A DNA stretch of 64,000 nucleotides from Membranipora membranacea. Taxonomy: Eukaryota; Bryozoa; Gymnolaemata; Cheilostomatida; Membraniporidae. Below, piece after piece: positions 26,201-39,053 of this stretch (the first letter of the stretch is position 1; each line of letters begins with the position of its first letter). The stretch is taken from contig OU612069.1 in assembly GCA_914767715.1 (NCBI GenBank), positions 15,123,387-15,187,386 of the forward strand, given 5' to 3'. Under the pieces are notes generated by a model. That model was not told the origin of the DNA and did not search any database. It was given only the letters and a program-made list of their open reading frames with translations. The position numbers and the translations under genes were made by a program.

Positions 26201-27194
26201 CTTGCCTGCAATTACTTCCTTCAAGCCGGCGGCTTACCAGTAGAAAAACATTGAAAAAAAATGCAAACAATCGGATTAGATTTAATCCATCTTAGCCTTA
26301 CCCTATTTTTGATGTTGATTTTCAATTCGATTGATGATTGATTACAGCTGAAGAGACTGGGACCTCAGCATCAGGCAGGAAGTGACGCTCGATTAACTGG
26401 TCTGGCCTTCTTCAAAATGAGAGAGGTGAGTAACTCAGAATCAGACTGACATCGAGATTACACTATTAACATGTGTTTCTCTTGTCGTTGGAGTAAATTT
26501 CGTCACAGTACCTAACATGTACCCACCCCTAATTAATGAAATTGAGCACGGGTCGTCACACCTAATTCTTAGTGATGGTACTCCTGCTAAATGAATTATT
26601 CACTCTCTATCGGTCAGAGATATAAATGCAATAGTATATCACGTTATCAGTGTGACTAAGAAAGCTCGTGAATAGGTTTTGTCGTTTAAACGGAACGCAT
26701 GATGTTGTTTTGGACTGAAAGTTAGAGAGATGACAGAGTTGGGATATCTGTTTGTATTGGCTTTTTAGGCTATATCTAGCTGGTCTAACTGATACTGTGC
26801 AGATATCATAAATGGCCCTCCTATTATGATTAAAGCCTCAAATGTTTAAACCTAAGTCATAGCTAGTTGTGACTAAATAAGTTTTTTTTCTGAAGATGTC
26901 GATCTCAACTAATTGAACAGACATTTCTTAGTTGAGTCAGTTATAGTTATCTTGCACTTATTTCGGAGCATAACAAACATAATTTATTTTTCCAATTTGT
27001 AGATGTTTTTCGAAGACAACATTGATGACAGTAAATACTGTGGACATTTGTTTGGTCTTGGTACCACATTCTCCTCTCATTATTCAAACGGCAATAGTTA
27101 TCGGGGCGGTACCCCACAGCCTGCCCATCATTCAAACAGTAACAATGAACTCAGCTCAAACAATGTCAGCCAATCAGACAACTCGAGCGCATAG
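20250..27194 (+). CDS. CNOT7: CCR4-NOT deadenylase subunit, CNOT7/CNOT8 (CAF1/POP2) type, 8 exons
   Basis: This is the CAF1 3'-5' exoribonuclease that shortens mRNA poly(A) tails within CCR4-NOT in the cytoplasm. Exons: 20250-20295, 20410-20637, 21100-21185, 22117-22310, 24109-24270, 25509-25686, 26348-26425, 27003-27194. Phases are consistent and give about 387 aa. The DEDD nuclease residues are intact: Asp121 and Glu123 in DTEFPG, Asp242 in GYDFGYLL, and His306 with Asp311 in QHQAGSD. All sit at a constant offset of 81 from the human residues. Strong family blocks include GITTWQFNFKF, HEFAELLTTSGIV and KYCGHLFGLG. Exons 1-2 add an N-terminal extension of about 90 aa rich in Ser, His, Gln and Asn; exon 2 ends at a weak donor (G|GTTGGT). 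The C-terminal tail is Ser/Asn-rich. Two vertebrate paralogues exist, so the symbol is by family. The body is certain; the first two exons are inferred. Confidence 0.93.
25368..25442. mobile_element. Small foldback element (TTGACAAGCTTT family), copy 2
   Basis: Perfect 22-bp arms begin CCTGTCTTGACAAGCTTTG and invert at 25421-25442, around a loop containing a 15-C run. It sits in the CNOT7 intron just before exon 6, close to but not touching the acceptor. Confidence 0.7.
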
Positions 27195-29211
27195 CCAACC
27201 GGCCAATCAACCAACAGCTTTCATCAAATCGACCAATCAGCTGTGACCTGATGCAATGCATAGCTGAGTTGTGTTCCCTAAACATGACAGGAGTTTATAT
27301 TGATGATCTCAATGTCTATTTCAGCTCATTTGCCTCTTTTGCTATGCTTGTAAGCTGTATATGTCTTACATTTTATTCCTTGCACTCAACTCCTCAAGAC
27401 CCAGCTCAATGCTGGTTTTATCGACTTGAGACGGAGCGTTAGTTTAGTTTCATAGACAGGGCTGTGATTCATAAGTAGTATAATTAACCTGTGTATGTAA
27501 ATGCCAGTGTTGTCGAGAGGGGACATCACTCGTAACGCCCCCTTTCATGCAGCCTCAGTGAATAAGATCTCGGACTACAACATGACCTACAAAGTGGTCA
27601 GATTGTTTTTATCATATGTGGACTTTGATTTGAGGGCTTAAGGATTAGTCTCCCTTGCTTCATTGTCTTTTTCTGTAATTTGTAAATCTTCAAAAGTGCC
27701 AAAAGTTGAATGTTTGTTAGCAAAAAATCTTTAAAAACGACAAAAATTGTTAAGTGGTTGCTTTAGAAACGGGTCAATGGCCTTGACCTTCGAGTCAATG
27801 GTGGCCAATTCATTGTTTGAGACTTCCGCTTGGTTTCAGACTGGCTTTTATCAACTTTGGGATAGTGTGTACCGGTATGCTTTTATTGGGCTGCTATTTT
27901 GTGAAAGCTAATTTTACGGTTCATTTTGTGCGTTGGCAGTGTTGGGTTATCGATGTATCGAGAAAGAACGACCTTGACCTAGAGTTTGTAATGTAAAGTT
28001 TTGTTGTCTGTGATAACTTTGGAGAGGCCTACCAAGTATTCTTTGGTCAGGCCATTATTAATTCTGGTTGCCATATAAGATGATTAATTATAAGCGGAGC
28101 TAAGCTGTGATTTTTGCTAGTTTTTTTCACTACCTTCTTTTTTAGTAAAAAATGTTCAAGAGAAAAGAATTGTTTTCATCCAAAGTGCCCTTGACAAAAA
28201 AGTAACTTGATATTTTCTATGGACTGTATTTTTGGCGCCAGATTGACTGTTTTTGATATTACAACATCTTCGTTTGCTTGCTAAACTCTATGTTAAAATC
28301 CTGTCCATAAACATTAACATTTTCAAACTTCAAAATAATGTTTTTTTCCTTCAAAAATTTTACCATGCCTTCCTTTTTTTTTGTCTTTTATGATTTACAT
28401 TGCAGCAATGATAATTGCTGGCCACCTTGTAGGTGATGCTATAGTCTTAAACTGAACAGTAAATATCTTTCTACGATAACCTGTGTACATTAATGTAAAC
28501 ATCCCCATTGATTATTCACCCATGCTAATGCTATCGTCTGACCTTTAGCCGTTTAGTGTAATATTCATGTAATAATGTAAAAAAATTTATTCACCCCTTA
28601 GAGTTTTGTTCCAACCCTGCTCAGTAGGCTAGCGTGTTTTTTTCCCATCTCGACAGGTTGCTTAGTTAACTAATTACTGATTCTGTATTTAACCGTAATA
28701 CTGCAAAGGGGGAATGTAGTGAATCTACTTCCTGTAGAATTGTCCCCTCTCGTATAGTACATGATCGATGCTATCATGTATTATTGTTTTATGTATTCAT
28801 GTTCTTTCTGTAAATATTATTATGTAACTAATGTCATCACTTTTGTTCATAAATATACTTCGCAACGAATTGAATGATGCTCTTAATTTTGCCCCATCTA
28901 CCTAGAGTAGTATGTAAAGTATTATCAGGAGTATAATTTTGCCGATAACAGATCTTTGACATGCGAGATTTAATTAAGGCAAGCTAACGTTTGTGTCTTG
29001 TTAACAGAAAATGTTCTGAGCGCAAAAGTTTTGCATTTTTTAAGCTGTTTTTTTTTCGAGAATGTTTTGAATGACCGGTTACCTATCAGCCACATCAAAA
29101 TTTAGACAGAAGATTTTGGCATAATTCAGACAAAAATTAAAACGATTCAGGTATTGATGTTAGCCGATAAACATCAGGTGATTTAGCCTTCTTTATTCAG
29201 TAAAATACACA
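27195..29211. other. Tail-to-tail spacer, CNOT7 3' UTR and lectin 3' UTR
   Basis: No supported gene. The first part must be CNOT7 3' UTR. The open frame at 27251-27442 just after the stop is unrecognised. On the minus strand, AATAAA at 29198-29193, 14 bases after the lectin stop codon, is the likely poly(A) signal of the lectin gene. Confidence 0.5.
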
Positions 29212-31813
29212 TCACGTTGAGAACTTCTTCTCACATATAAAGTTAAACTTGCTGCTGCAGTAATAATCATCCCAGTAGTACAGTTGAGGCTGATATATCA
29301 TACATGTTCCTGAATCGTTTGGTTCTCCATTTGCCCAGAGTGCTATGTCTACCACACCTGGAAATATGTAAATTGCATGATTATGCAAGCTTAAAATTAT
29401 AAATTAAATTGTATATGTTTATATTTATATAAAAACATTAAATTTATATAAGTGAAATTTAATTATATATAAATTAAAATTTTAAAATTAAACCTATATA
29501 AAAAATCGTTGTTTGCTTGGTCACTAGTTGATATTGATAATTGAATTATTGGCCACTGTAAGTTCTTTTTTTAGTTGAGAATCTATGTGATGGAAAACTG
29601 ATATTCCTTGTATTTTGTTCTCCTCAGGGTGAACATGTAAGTTACTGTTATGACTGACCTGTTTGTCGACCGTACCATCTCCAGGCTTTATCTCCACATA
29701 ATCTTCTTCCACCAATCCAGAAACCTTCTGACCATCCTATTCATAAAATTAGAGGAAGGAGATGTGTTAAAAAAATTTCTGTGATGCAATCTAAGGGAGT
29801 TGTCTTGTCCATCAAGAGACCAGTCTACAGTCATGTTATTACTCTGACTCCATGCTTCCTTGGCAATGACAATGCTAGATATTGCATGAGGAGAGAATTT
29901 CGGGTCTTTGAACACCCTATTTGTAGTTAATGGTCACCACCATAGACAAAACACACATCTGTGATCACGACTGTGGATAACTTTAACAGAGAAATCTATT
30001 CTATTTGACACTGGGACACTTTTTAGGCTTACGGTCACCAGTCAATCTTACATATCATAACAGCTTTTAAATGCGGGCAACTCCAAATGTGTAACACCTT
30101 ATTTACAATCAATTCAAACGCTCAAATTCCAGCCAGATTGCTGGACATGGCCCTCATTATCAGCCAAATCTTATGTGATTGACAATGAAAAGCCACCATT
30201 CCACGCCATATCTCGAAGTAGGAGTTTTCCACATAAGTCCCAAACTCGCTGCTCAAATACGTTACCTGAAATAACGACTGCAGAGTTATATATCCTTTTA
30301 TAAAAGACAGACAATACCTGATAAATACAATATTGTTTATGCCTCTTTATGCCTACAGTTCCCTACCTTCTGTGAGAAGTTGTTGTCTGTACCAGGTAGC
30401 AGAGTTCACAGAGTTGATAGTGACCAGATGTTCTCCGACCTGCTGACAGTGGTGTAGAGCATCAAACCAGCTCAGAGGGGAGGATCTGACAAACCTTACA
30501 CATGTCCGGGAGTGTGGATTTAGTCTGTATGGGTACGAGCAAGCAGAACTATTCGGCACTGCAATTGGTTTGAAATAAAGTAATTTTAGAATCATATTTA
30601 CAATGAAAGGCGCATCGAAGAACAATTTTGTTCCTTAGGGAGCTAAGATACTGCTGTTCAGAATTTTGGAACTATCAAAATATTGACATCTGTGTCATTG
30701 TAAAATGTGACAAAGTGAGTGGATGAACGTAACTCAATCGCAACCATGATGGATTCAGTCCTCTGCTAAGTGTATCCAATTCTATTAAAAATATTGCCAG
30801 ATCAATGTGAGAATTGCCTTGAAGAATTCTATTTATTGCAGAATACATTTTGTGACATGATTTAGCGAATTTGATCCAACTAGGCAGCGATGGACGCGTC
30901 CCTCCCCTCTATTGAGACCCGCCGCTATTGTAAGTAGAGGAGTATAGGGCAACTGCCATGCAGGAAAATCGACATACCTGTTGCCATGTCCCTGATAAGC
31001 TTGATGGAAGACTTCAGCTCTTTTTTTAACTCTCCGATCTCCTGCTGAGTTTTTGATATAGAAGCAGACAGCTCCCCGAACTGTGTCTGGTTCTGTTGAA
31101 GAGGGTATTGCAGTAAAAAGTCAGCTGATCTTCTTAGTCTTTTTATCTCTTTGATGTGCTTGTCTTTCTCTTTAGTTTCTTTATCAATCAGCTAATTGTT
31201 AAAAAAATGGATAATTTGTGTAGCCATCATAGTATGTTTTCAGAAGTGATGTATATAGGTTGGGGGGGGGGTACACGGCACACATATCAAATTCACATTA
31301 ACGATCAGAGATTGACATGCTAAGTATACTGTTGTAGGTTAGAGCATACGCAGAAGGAAAAGATCGCCTGTTCATGGAAGTTTCAAGTAGCTAATTTTAA
31401 TAGGAGATGACATTTTCTTGTACTTTCACCTATGCTAGCCAAAATTTAACGCTAACTTATATTTACTCACCTTGAGACCTACTCTAGCTCACATTTACTC
31501 ATCTACTAGGTTTGTAAAAATAACCAACTAGTAATAGGATTATCACAATTTTTGTTTGGTTTACCTCTGATATGCTGAGCAGCTCGATTCGACGCCTAAG
31601 TATTTCATTCTCTAGCTGTATGATATCCAGCCTCTCCATGTTTAAGTACCAGATGTAGCTGACCGACACGATCACCACCACATTCATCACAGTACAAAGA
31701 ATAACTCCCGCTGTCAGCATGTCCGCCCAGTAATCGCCACAGCTACAGTCCGGGCTGAGTCGGAATATCGTTCGCTTCTTCTTACCCGTATAACCATAGC
31801 GCGACAACCCCAT
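29212..31813 (-). CDS. Type II membrane protein with coiled coil and C-type lectin domain, 5 exons
   Basis: A predicted cell-surface lectin of about 292 aa. Exons in minus order: 31813-31565, 31191-30978, 30558-30367, 29736-29659, 29357-29212; all phases join. There is no signal peptide. A short basic cytoplasmic stretch (TGKKKRTIFR) precedes one membrane segment at about residues 33-54 (GVILCTVMNVVVIVSVSYIW), giving type II topology. Residues 60-150 form a charged coiled-coil stalk (ENEILRRRIELL; KEKDKHIKEIKRLRRS). The C-type lectin fold follows: paired cysteines, WFDALHHCQQVGEHLVTINS (alpha-2 helix), GFWIGG, then WANGEPND, YYWDDYYC and FNFICEKK. EPN is the calcium-site-2 motif linked in this family to mannose-type sugars; WDD replaces the usual WND. 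The layout resembles vertebrate type II lectin receptors, though this architecture often arises independently. Ligand and pathway are unknown. Confidence 0.88.
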
Positions 31814-32160
31814 TATTTACTTTCGAAGATATGCGGTAAATGTTTCTATGTTCATTTTATGATGTTGCAACAACTATAGTGTTAAATCGTTTCTGTGTCT
31901 GTAAATTCCTGAATGTTGCCACATCCAGTGTTAAATGAGATCAGGTCTAGCTTTTTGAAATGATGTGGTCCTTGAACCTTTTCATACAGTGATGGTAGTT
32001 TATTTCATTACGAAGAATAATTTAAAGTTTAGCAACGCCAATCATAATTATCACTAAGCCCAGCTGGGTTTTCCCATCATATGACATCATATTCCCATTA
32101 TATATTAGCTCATTATACCCATTGATATGAATTCATGAATGTGTGGTCAAGTACGTAGCA

Positions 32161-32304
32161 TAGCTATTAGTCTAAGTGCTCAGACTCCAAGGCGCAGGGA
32201 GTTACTTGCGCAAGCTATCAAACTCCTCTCCCCTTTGAGTTTGATAGCTTGCGCAAGTAACTCCCTGCGCCTTGGAGTCTGAGCACTTAGACTACATAGC
32301 TATA
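32161..32304. repeat. Near-perfect 144-bp hairpin
   Basis: Arms of about 65 bp begin TAGCTAT and contain AGTGCTCAGACTCCAAGGCG. They are identical except for a 2-nt difference near the outer end and flank an 11-nt loop at 32226-32236. Such long near-identical arms imply recent origin or gene conversion. There is no coding capacity. Confidence 0.9.
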
Positions 32305-33139
32305 TTTGTGGAGATTTGCCATCAGAATATAACTTTGTGTCAGTAACTGGATCAAGCTTAAAGTCTGATAGCTTTTACGTTATGTATTGATTGACGTCCC
32401 AGCATCAAGCTTCAAAAACTCAGGCAAGCGGCTTGACAAAAGCTTACAAGGGTCAGCTATATTATGATTCTCAACTTGTGGACCAATGAAATATGAGAAT
32501 TGCGGCCTAGCAACCATGCATAAATAACCATTAATGCTTGTTCAGGGTCGGATATGTTCCTCTAATCCATATAATACATATCAGTGCTCATACCTAATTA
32601 GCATGGAGAAGTATGCCGCACACAAACATGATTGATATAGTAGACTGTACACAGCGATACAATCATTAGCGCAAGATTTTCAGGCCGCAGCTCATTACTG
32701 TTTGATCATTTCATACGGAGTTATATTCTATCAAGCATTCTAAAACCATTCATATTATTTTTGTTTCACTCTTTTTTGTTTCTTATTTAATAGGACTTTT
32801 TAAAGAAAAATCTTTGCAAAATGATATAGATGCCAATAAAGCTATCTTCTATCAAGCATATGCCTGGGTAAATTTATTAGTAGTTCATCAAGTTCTCTCC
32901 TTCAATAAAATGTTCACCGATGGATCAGCTTTATATCAGCGCAAGCAATGTAATCATTTCATTTCATCTTGCCGAGCTGCAACCAGATCAACTTTGTTAG
33001 CTGTGTAGGAGGCACTTTACCGGATAAGTATCGTTACAAGGAGGAATTTTTTAAATGCTTGAGTCTAATCGTTGCAGACTTCAACCAATATATTACAACA
33101 GTGTATTGCAAAATAACCTGAGGTTTGATTTTCAGTTTA

Positions 33140-33510
33140 GAAATATCGGTTATCGTTGTTTGCAAGGACAACTCACATTAATTCAGTATAAAACAAAAGA
33201 TCATATTGCTGCGATATATTCATGACGATGAACATTTTTTAATGACTTTCTTGAATAATGCCAATCAGGACGGTATCAAACCTTAAGATACAGAAGCACA
33301 TGGGGTAGAGATTATTTTCTTTACGCCAGCAGGCAGCAATCAAGCTAAATAAACTAATGTAATAATTTATGTTTAAATCACTTCCAGCCACAGAGACTTT
33401 TTACATTTATATTTAAGCCATGTATGTTATACTGTAATCATTTTTAATATGGGCATCAGTATTTAACACCTTTTTTCACAACATATGTCATGTTAGTGAT
33501 AGAAATAAAT
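33140..33510 (+). mobile_element. LINE 3' end with (AATC)n tail
   Basis: Plus-strand fragments GRYQTLRYRSTWGRDYF parallel [17 protein letters not shown] of the LINE at 10800-11246, but with stops and frame changes. It ends in GAAATAAATGAATCAATCAA, a short tandem tail. It is a dead, 5'-truncated copy. Confidence 0.65.
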
Positions 33511-34275
33511 GAATCAATCAATTCTAGGATTGTGCCGTTGATTATATCAACATAACAATTTGAACCCCTAATTGATTTCCTCTGAGTTTTCAATGATGCC
33601 GAATCTGAAAGAATTTTTATTTGTTTATCTATAGTAGGTGGTTCTCCAGATTAAGTCATTTTAACACTACTTGACTACGCTTGGTGTGTTAAACAGTACC
33701 CAAATGGAGAGTGGACAATACTCAAAATAAGCAATAATTTGAGCTCAAATAACTGCCTATTTGAGTTACTAAAAGAGGAGGTGATTGGTCATGGCAATGA
33801 TTTATCAAAATGTATGATAAGATCCTGATAGCAGCGGTATTCTAACTGGGCTAACTAGGCCTAGACGAAATGTTCAAATCCAGCTTCACTTCCTCTGATG
33901 GTCACCTGTCGGTCGATCATTCGAACATGAGATGGAACACCTGGTGTTGTTGACATGGTTTCTTGTCATAGCAGGAATGACATTTCTACTGCTGCCTAGT
34001 TATAGTCAACCATTTGGCGCTCACAATACATGATGTCATCATCTGTTCACCGGTCTGTGATTAGTGGTTTTTGTTTTCTATAAATAGACTGTAAATGCCA
34101 ATTTTTATAACATTGCCATGCCCTGGTTAGGGGGGGAACGGATCAGGGTGAGGCAACCTCGGATCGGATATTGGATCGGTCCATAAGTTCAACCTCGCAT
34201 CAGATCCGGATAGCGCGTAAAAACGCTAAATTTACCAGTCACAGCAGCTGTACTTTTGCAACATAATATACCATT

Positions 34276-34750
34276 AGAGACTTAGTTTGAGGCTGCTATT
34301 TTGCATCACTTCTTATTCTCTATATTTTATTCTATCATGTGAGCGATTTTCAGCAGTAGAATACAAATATTGAGGAAGTTATGGCCTCTCAAACTTTCAA
34401 GGTGATCACCTTCAATCGACATTGGGAATCAGCGAGCACGCTGTGTGGGACATCACAACACATCATACTTATTATGAGTATATTCTACTAATAATTCGAC
34501 AGATAAGATGATGATAAAAATACAGACCTGGATGGGGCTCGAACCCAGGTCCTTATGGCCCAGCAGGCAACGCCGCTACAATTGATTTATATTGTCTACT
34601 GTATCACAGAGCTAGACCTAGTGGTGCGATGCTAGCGGCGTTGCCTGCTGGTGTAAAAATCCTCGGTTTGAGTACCATCTAGGTCTAAATTTTGATCATC
34701 ATCTTATCTGTGGAACTATTAGTAGAAATACTCATAGTAAGTATGACACT
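34276..34750. mobile_element. Palindromic tRNA-like element, copy B
   Basis: The left end AGAGACTTAGTTTGAGGC and the following 180 bp match the left arm of the element nested in the P-like transposon at 41994-42654. The middle is an inverted repeat starting CAGATAAGATGATGAT. A 73-nt tRNA-sized segment at 34614-34686 (plus) has a perfect 7-bp acceptor-like stem AGACCTA/TAGGTCT and an A-box-like GTGGTGCGATGCTAGCGG. The opposite arm carries a B-box GGGTTCGAGCCCC on the minus strand. The right terminal arm is missing. No ORF. Confidence 0.75.
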
Positions 34751-35163
34751 TTGTTACTTTCCCTCCCCAGATTAGTGCTTATGTAATCGGACTGACGCTG
34801 AGATTGTTGGTATTATTGTTGGTGTTATTGTATCTCTAATAGCGACGTGAAAACTAAAATGGTAAAATTGTTGCAATGTTAATGCTCTGAAAACTTCTTG
34901 ATAAAATGAATGAAATTGATGACATTAGAATAACGAGCATGAGTAATTATTGTTCTATCCTTCCTATTTTGTGTATGACTTGCTTTACCTGGCTATAGAA
35001 ACTTATAGCAGGTGTTTATTACTGTCTTGTAATTGTGGCTAATATTTTAGAACTAAAATATTTACGAGCAACTATAAAAACTTATAGTGCACAAATATTA
35101 ATATAACTACTTGTTTGAGATTATATGAACATATAACTCGATTGGGTATCGACTTTGGTACAG

Positions 35164-35395
35164 CCTCGATGCAAAAACTATCAACAAACTCTGATATTCC
35201 AGAAATCCTCCTTAGATCGATATTTAGTTTCCGAGATTATATCCGATTTTAGCCTCGATGCAAAACAAACTCTGATATTCCAGAAATCCTCCTTAGATCG
35301 ATATTTAGTTTCCGAGATTATATCCTTTTTTAGCCTCGATGCAAAACTATCAACAAACTCCGATATCCCAGAAATCCTCCTTAGACTGATATTAA
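35164..35395. repeat. Tandem repeat, 2.7 copies of an 80-89 bp unit
   Basis: Units start with CCTCGATGCAAAA at 35164, 35253 and 35333 and share CAGAAATCCTCCTTAGA. The second copy lacks about 8 bp. Open frames of 75-112 codons cross the array on both strands, but they are by-products of the repeat. Confidence 0.9.
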
Positions 35396-36237
35396 ATAAA
35401 CATTGCACAGAAATAAGTATTCTGAATATTTATTTTGGGTGTTTTTATTTGCTTAACTGCAAATCTGGCACAACAAACCTTACTCTTCCATAAAATTGTA
35501 TTAACACTAATGTAAAGGTTTGTTACACAATGACAAGTGTTGATTGTCACTCTAAGCATTACTGGAATAAAACAGAATATATATACATATTGACAAGGTA
35601 AGAAATAATAGACAATACAAATACAAAACAAGAGTGAGTACTAAGATAAATGTCTGAGCCAGTTAGTATACTTTGTTTAATGTCAAGGGGGATAACCACT
35701 GTTTATTTGCTCGATACCACATTATCATCAATAATATCAAAACGACTATGGAATCAAGAGTAAAGTTGTTAAATAATACCTTGTTTAGCTTCCAGGGATG
35801 GAGTTAGATATGTATTATATTGATAATGTTACTGTAATCTGTTTCTGATCGTTTTATGCTGTTTGACTTTTTAAATAATAAAGTCACAGCGAGCTTAATG
35901 CAACACGTTGCTCGGTAGCTGATAATATTGAATGTGAATTCAGGTTAAAATTGTACCAAAAACAGCATGATATTGCATATTATGTAACATGTACTAAATC
36001 AAGGATTATGATTCAAGATATGATTGTTGCCAACAATTTCATAAAGGCAACTGGAAAAACAGCTTGGAGCGATGATGATTAGTATGCATGACTGAATGTT
36101 GTTTTAGTGATGATATTAAACCCAAGCTGTTACAATAATAATCAGCTCAATTGTGATTGTAAACAATGAGACAAGAGATTGATAGCTATTGCGAGAGCAG
36201 TTGGATTCCATAAACAGACCAAAATCTGACACACGTA

Positions 36238-36315
36238 GTGACGTCCCACACGCGTGCCCGGTGATTCTTAATGCCAATTGACTGCCGTCACCTTGAGAGT
36301 TTGAGAGAACAGCTA
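36238..36315. mobile_element. Solo right-end fragment of the palindromic tRNA-like family
   Basis: GGTGATTCTTAATGCC, CTGCCGTCACCTTG and AGTTTGAGAG match the right arm of copy A at about 42505-42560. Only this piece is present. Confidence 0.6.
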
Positions 36316-36520
36316 ATGTGTGGAAACTGGGACCGTCAAATTATTCCAAACTATGCTGTTTTTCTGAGATTTCAAAGGTCTGTCTTGTGCTCACCTTATG
36401 AGTTGGGCTACTCAAACTCTGCAATCAGATTCATACATTCCTTGGTCAGTCTTTGGTATAACATCAGCATGATATCTCAAATATTGAGTGAATGACCAAC
36501 CTTATAAAAAGTGATAAAGT

Positions 36521-37275
36521 GAAAAACGCTGCCAACAAAAGGGAAAGTGATGAAAAAATGATGATAAATGGTTTCAAAATGTCCAAAATCTGAAAGAGCA
36601 TCTACAAGTTTACATGGGTCTGCCATCATAAATAGCCGAGATGTGGCCAACAACGGTTGCAATACCCCCTTATATCACCTGTACATAACTATCATTGAAA
36701 CGACACTACTTTTTCAATTTTGCAGACGCCTCGAAAACTGACTTCGAATGTTTGTATCAATCTGATTTTTTTATGTTGGTTTTGTATTGACTCTATCAAT
36801 GACCAAACAAATTTTTTCAGCACTACGCACCTTTCATGTGATACCTGAAGGGCTTTTGGCTTTACACACTATATAACCTTATGGAGACGATTTTTATGAT
36901 ACTATAAAGGAAACCTAGAAATACGCATTATTTGAAAAACGCCACACTCAGAGCATTAAAATCTGGTGTTATGCGATGGGAGGGTCAATGCACAGTCACC
37001 ATAAAAAAATCAGATCAATACGAACATTCGAAGCCTGTTTTTTAGGCAGCAGCATAATTGAAAAAGTAGTTTCGCTTTAATGATAGTTGTACACAGGTGA
37101 TAAAATGGGTATTGCAACCGTTGTTGGCCGCATCTCAGCTTTTTATGATAGCAAACCCATGTAAAGTTGTAGATCCACTAATTATGACATGCTCTTTTAG
37201 ATTTTGGATGTTTTGAAACAATATCATCATTTTTTGATCACTTTCCCTTTTACCGGTAGCGTTTTTGGCAACTAG
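36521..37275. mobile_element. Foldback/MITE element with about 250-bp arms
   Basis: The left arm starts GAAAAACGCTGCC and contains AAAGGGAAAGTGAT and AAAATGATGAT. The inverse runs to GGTAGCGTTTTTGGC at the right. Arms are perhaps 80-85% alike, so the element is older than the 32161 hairpin. The centre (about 36800-36980) is unpaired and has no ORF. I could not define a target duplication. Confidence 0.75.
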
Positions 37276-37905
37276 CAGCCCATTGTGCAACTTAGTGTAA
37301 GGTACATTGTTACCATTGCGATCAGCGTGAAAAACTGTACCAACTCACAAACCTTATCCATCCAAAATTGCAAATGGAAGTGACAAGATAGGCAGGGGCT
37401 GCCACCGGACTAAATGATCATCAAGGCGTAGAGAATCTGAAAGTCTCAATAGGTCACTTCATAGCGTATCCAGCTGAAGTCTTCAGAAAATTGACCATTT
37501 CCTAGCTCTGTGGTGCATTCAGAATAAGTATTACCCCACACCAATTCCTGTATAATGATCTCAACTGAGTAACTCAATCGTGACCAGTTGTCTCTCACGA
37601 CATGTTTACACCGATGAGATCTGCTTTAACTGGTCCCTTCATAAAAATTAAAGTTCACAGTAAAAAGTAAAATTGAAAATATTGAGAATGGTACAGGTTT
37701 ATCGATGTATTCACATATAATTATGATGATTTTCCATCACACCTGGACATTTAAATTTTGTTTTACATGCTTTCTTATTATTATTAGTTGTTTTCTCATC
37801 TCATCATTTCAGTAACTTTTCTAATTTTAACTCTTACAAGCCATCTATGGAATTTTCCGTGGAAAATTTCCACAGTTAGTATCACATGACCTACTATGTT
37901 TTTAT

Positions 37906-39053
37906 CATGGGCGTCAGAAGGATTTACCAAGGGCTGCTCCTTTTAGCTGTGGAGTAGTTAGTGGCATGTGTAAGCGGGGAGGGGCGCCCAAGTGCCTTCC
38001 CGCCGAAATTTTTTGAAATTCAAGACCCAAAAAGAGACATTCTGGTACATACCAGCCAACTTTTATGGATGAGCAACACCAAGCATGATACCAAAAATAT
38101 TTAACAGCAGCAGCCTCTTGCCCGGGCCCTGATTGAAAGCTCTAGCGATAAAAGAAAACACTGAGTTGCCTGGTAGTAGCCTAGTTAGATAGTTTATTCG
38201 TGAACAAATTTAAAAAATGGTTGGATTAAAAACAGACTAAAGAGTACTTAGTGAACTACCAGTAAATACGTACAGCATTCTTGCACCTGTGTAGTGATAG
38301 AACATCACGTGATTGTGTATGAGGTCATCATAACAAGGTCAAGGACAAACACAGAAGAATGTCAGTCTATGTGCAGAGCCTGAAGGTGCAACTTGTAACT
38401 GGAGATTACCTGAGAAGTACAGCTGAACTAGGATCAAGCCTACTCTTACTAAGGTAATACCATTAGTCACATAGTACTCTACAACCTGCAAGACCATTAT
38501 TTATTAGGCCTTATTTGATTGATTACTAGTCATGAACTCACTAGCATTGGTTTACATTAGACTTAGCCTTACACTTCCCTATGTTATTATTATATGTGGA
38601 AGTTGAGTCAAGTTAGTTGAGGACTGGGTGGGACTGGACTAGTGTTTCACCAGGGAATGTGGAAGCCACCCCCTCCCCCTGGTTTCACACATGGAATTCC
38701 TGGTCACTAGTGGGTCAGTGCTATTTTATAGGCCTTGGGTGATTGGGTCATAGTCATAGGGATCTGCAAAAGCTGCCAGTAACTACACTATGCTCACACA
38801 TCTTCCTCTCCCACAAAACTTTTTTTTTTTATAAAAGTTTGATAAATGTAGATAATTGATCAGATGAAATATTAAGAATTAATGTTGATCGGGCAACGAC
38901 AACAACAGGGCAAAATGATTGGCCCAGTTATTGGCTACAAGGAGTTCCTCTGACACTGACAAGGATAAACAACTCCAATTGTTAAAAAAAAAAATTTAAA
39001 CCTCCCAAGGGGTGCTCACTTGAGCACCCTGAGCACCCCTTCTGACGCCCATG
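37906..39053. mobile_element. Non-autonomous hAT-like DNA transposon with exact 8-bp target duplication
   Basis: The ends are CATGGGCGTCAGAAGG and its exact inverse (CCTTCTGACGCCCATG). They are flanked on both sides by the identical 8-mer GTTTTTAT (37898-37905 and 39054-39061). An 8-bp duplication is the hAT (and P) signature. The 1148-bp element has no transposase ORF, so it would depend on an enzyme made elsewhere. A C/T-rich patch at 38665-38690 and an A-run near 38990 are its only internal peculiarities. Confidence 0.85.

Noticed and set aside
29688-29915. 75-codon minus frame
   Set aside because: It is the wrong frame over lectin exon 4; the true frame carries GFWIGG.
30190-30267. Open stretch on the minus strand after an ATTTCAG acceptor between lectin exons 3 and 4
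   Set aside because: Exon 3 joins exon 4 (29736) in phase and yields a normal lectin sequence (LLTEG then WSEGFWIGG). The extra piece has no lectin homology and only a poor donor.
35155-35493. 112-codon plus frame
   Set aside because: It spans a tandem DNA repeat with no splice or domain evidence.
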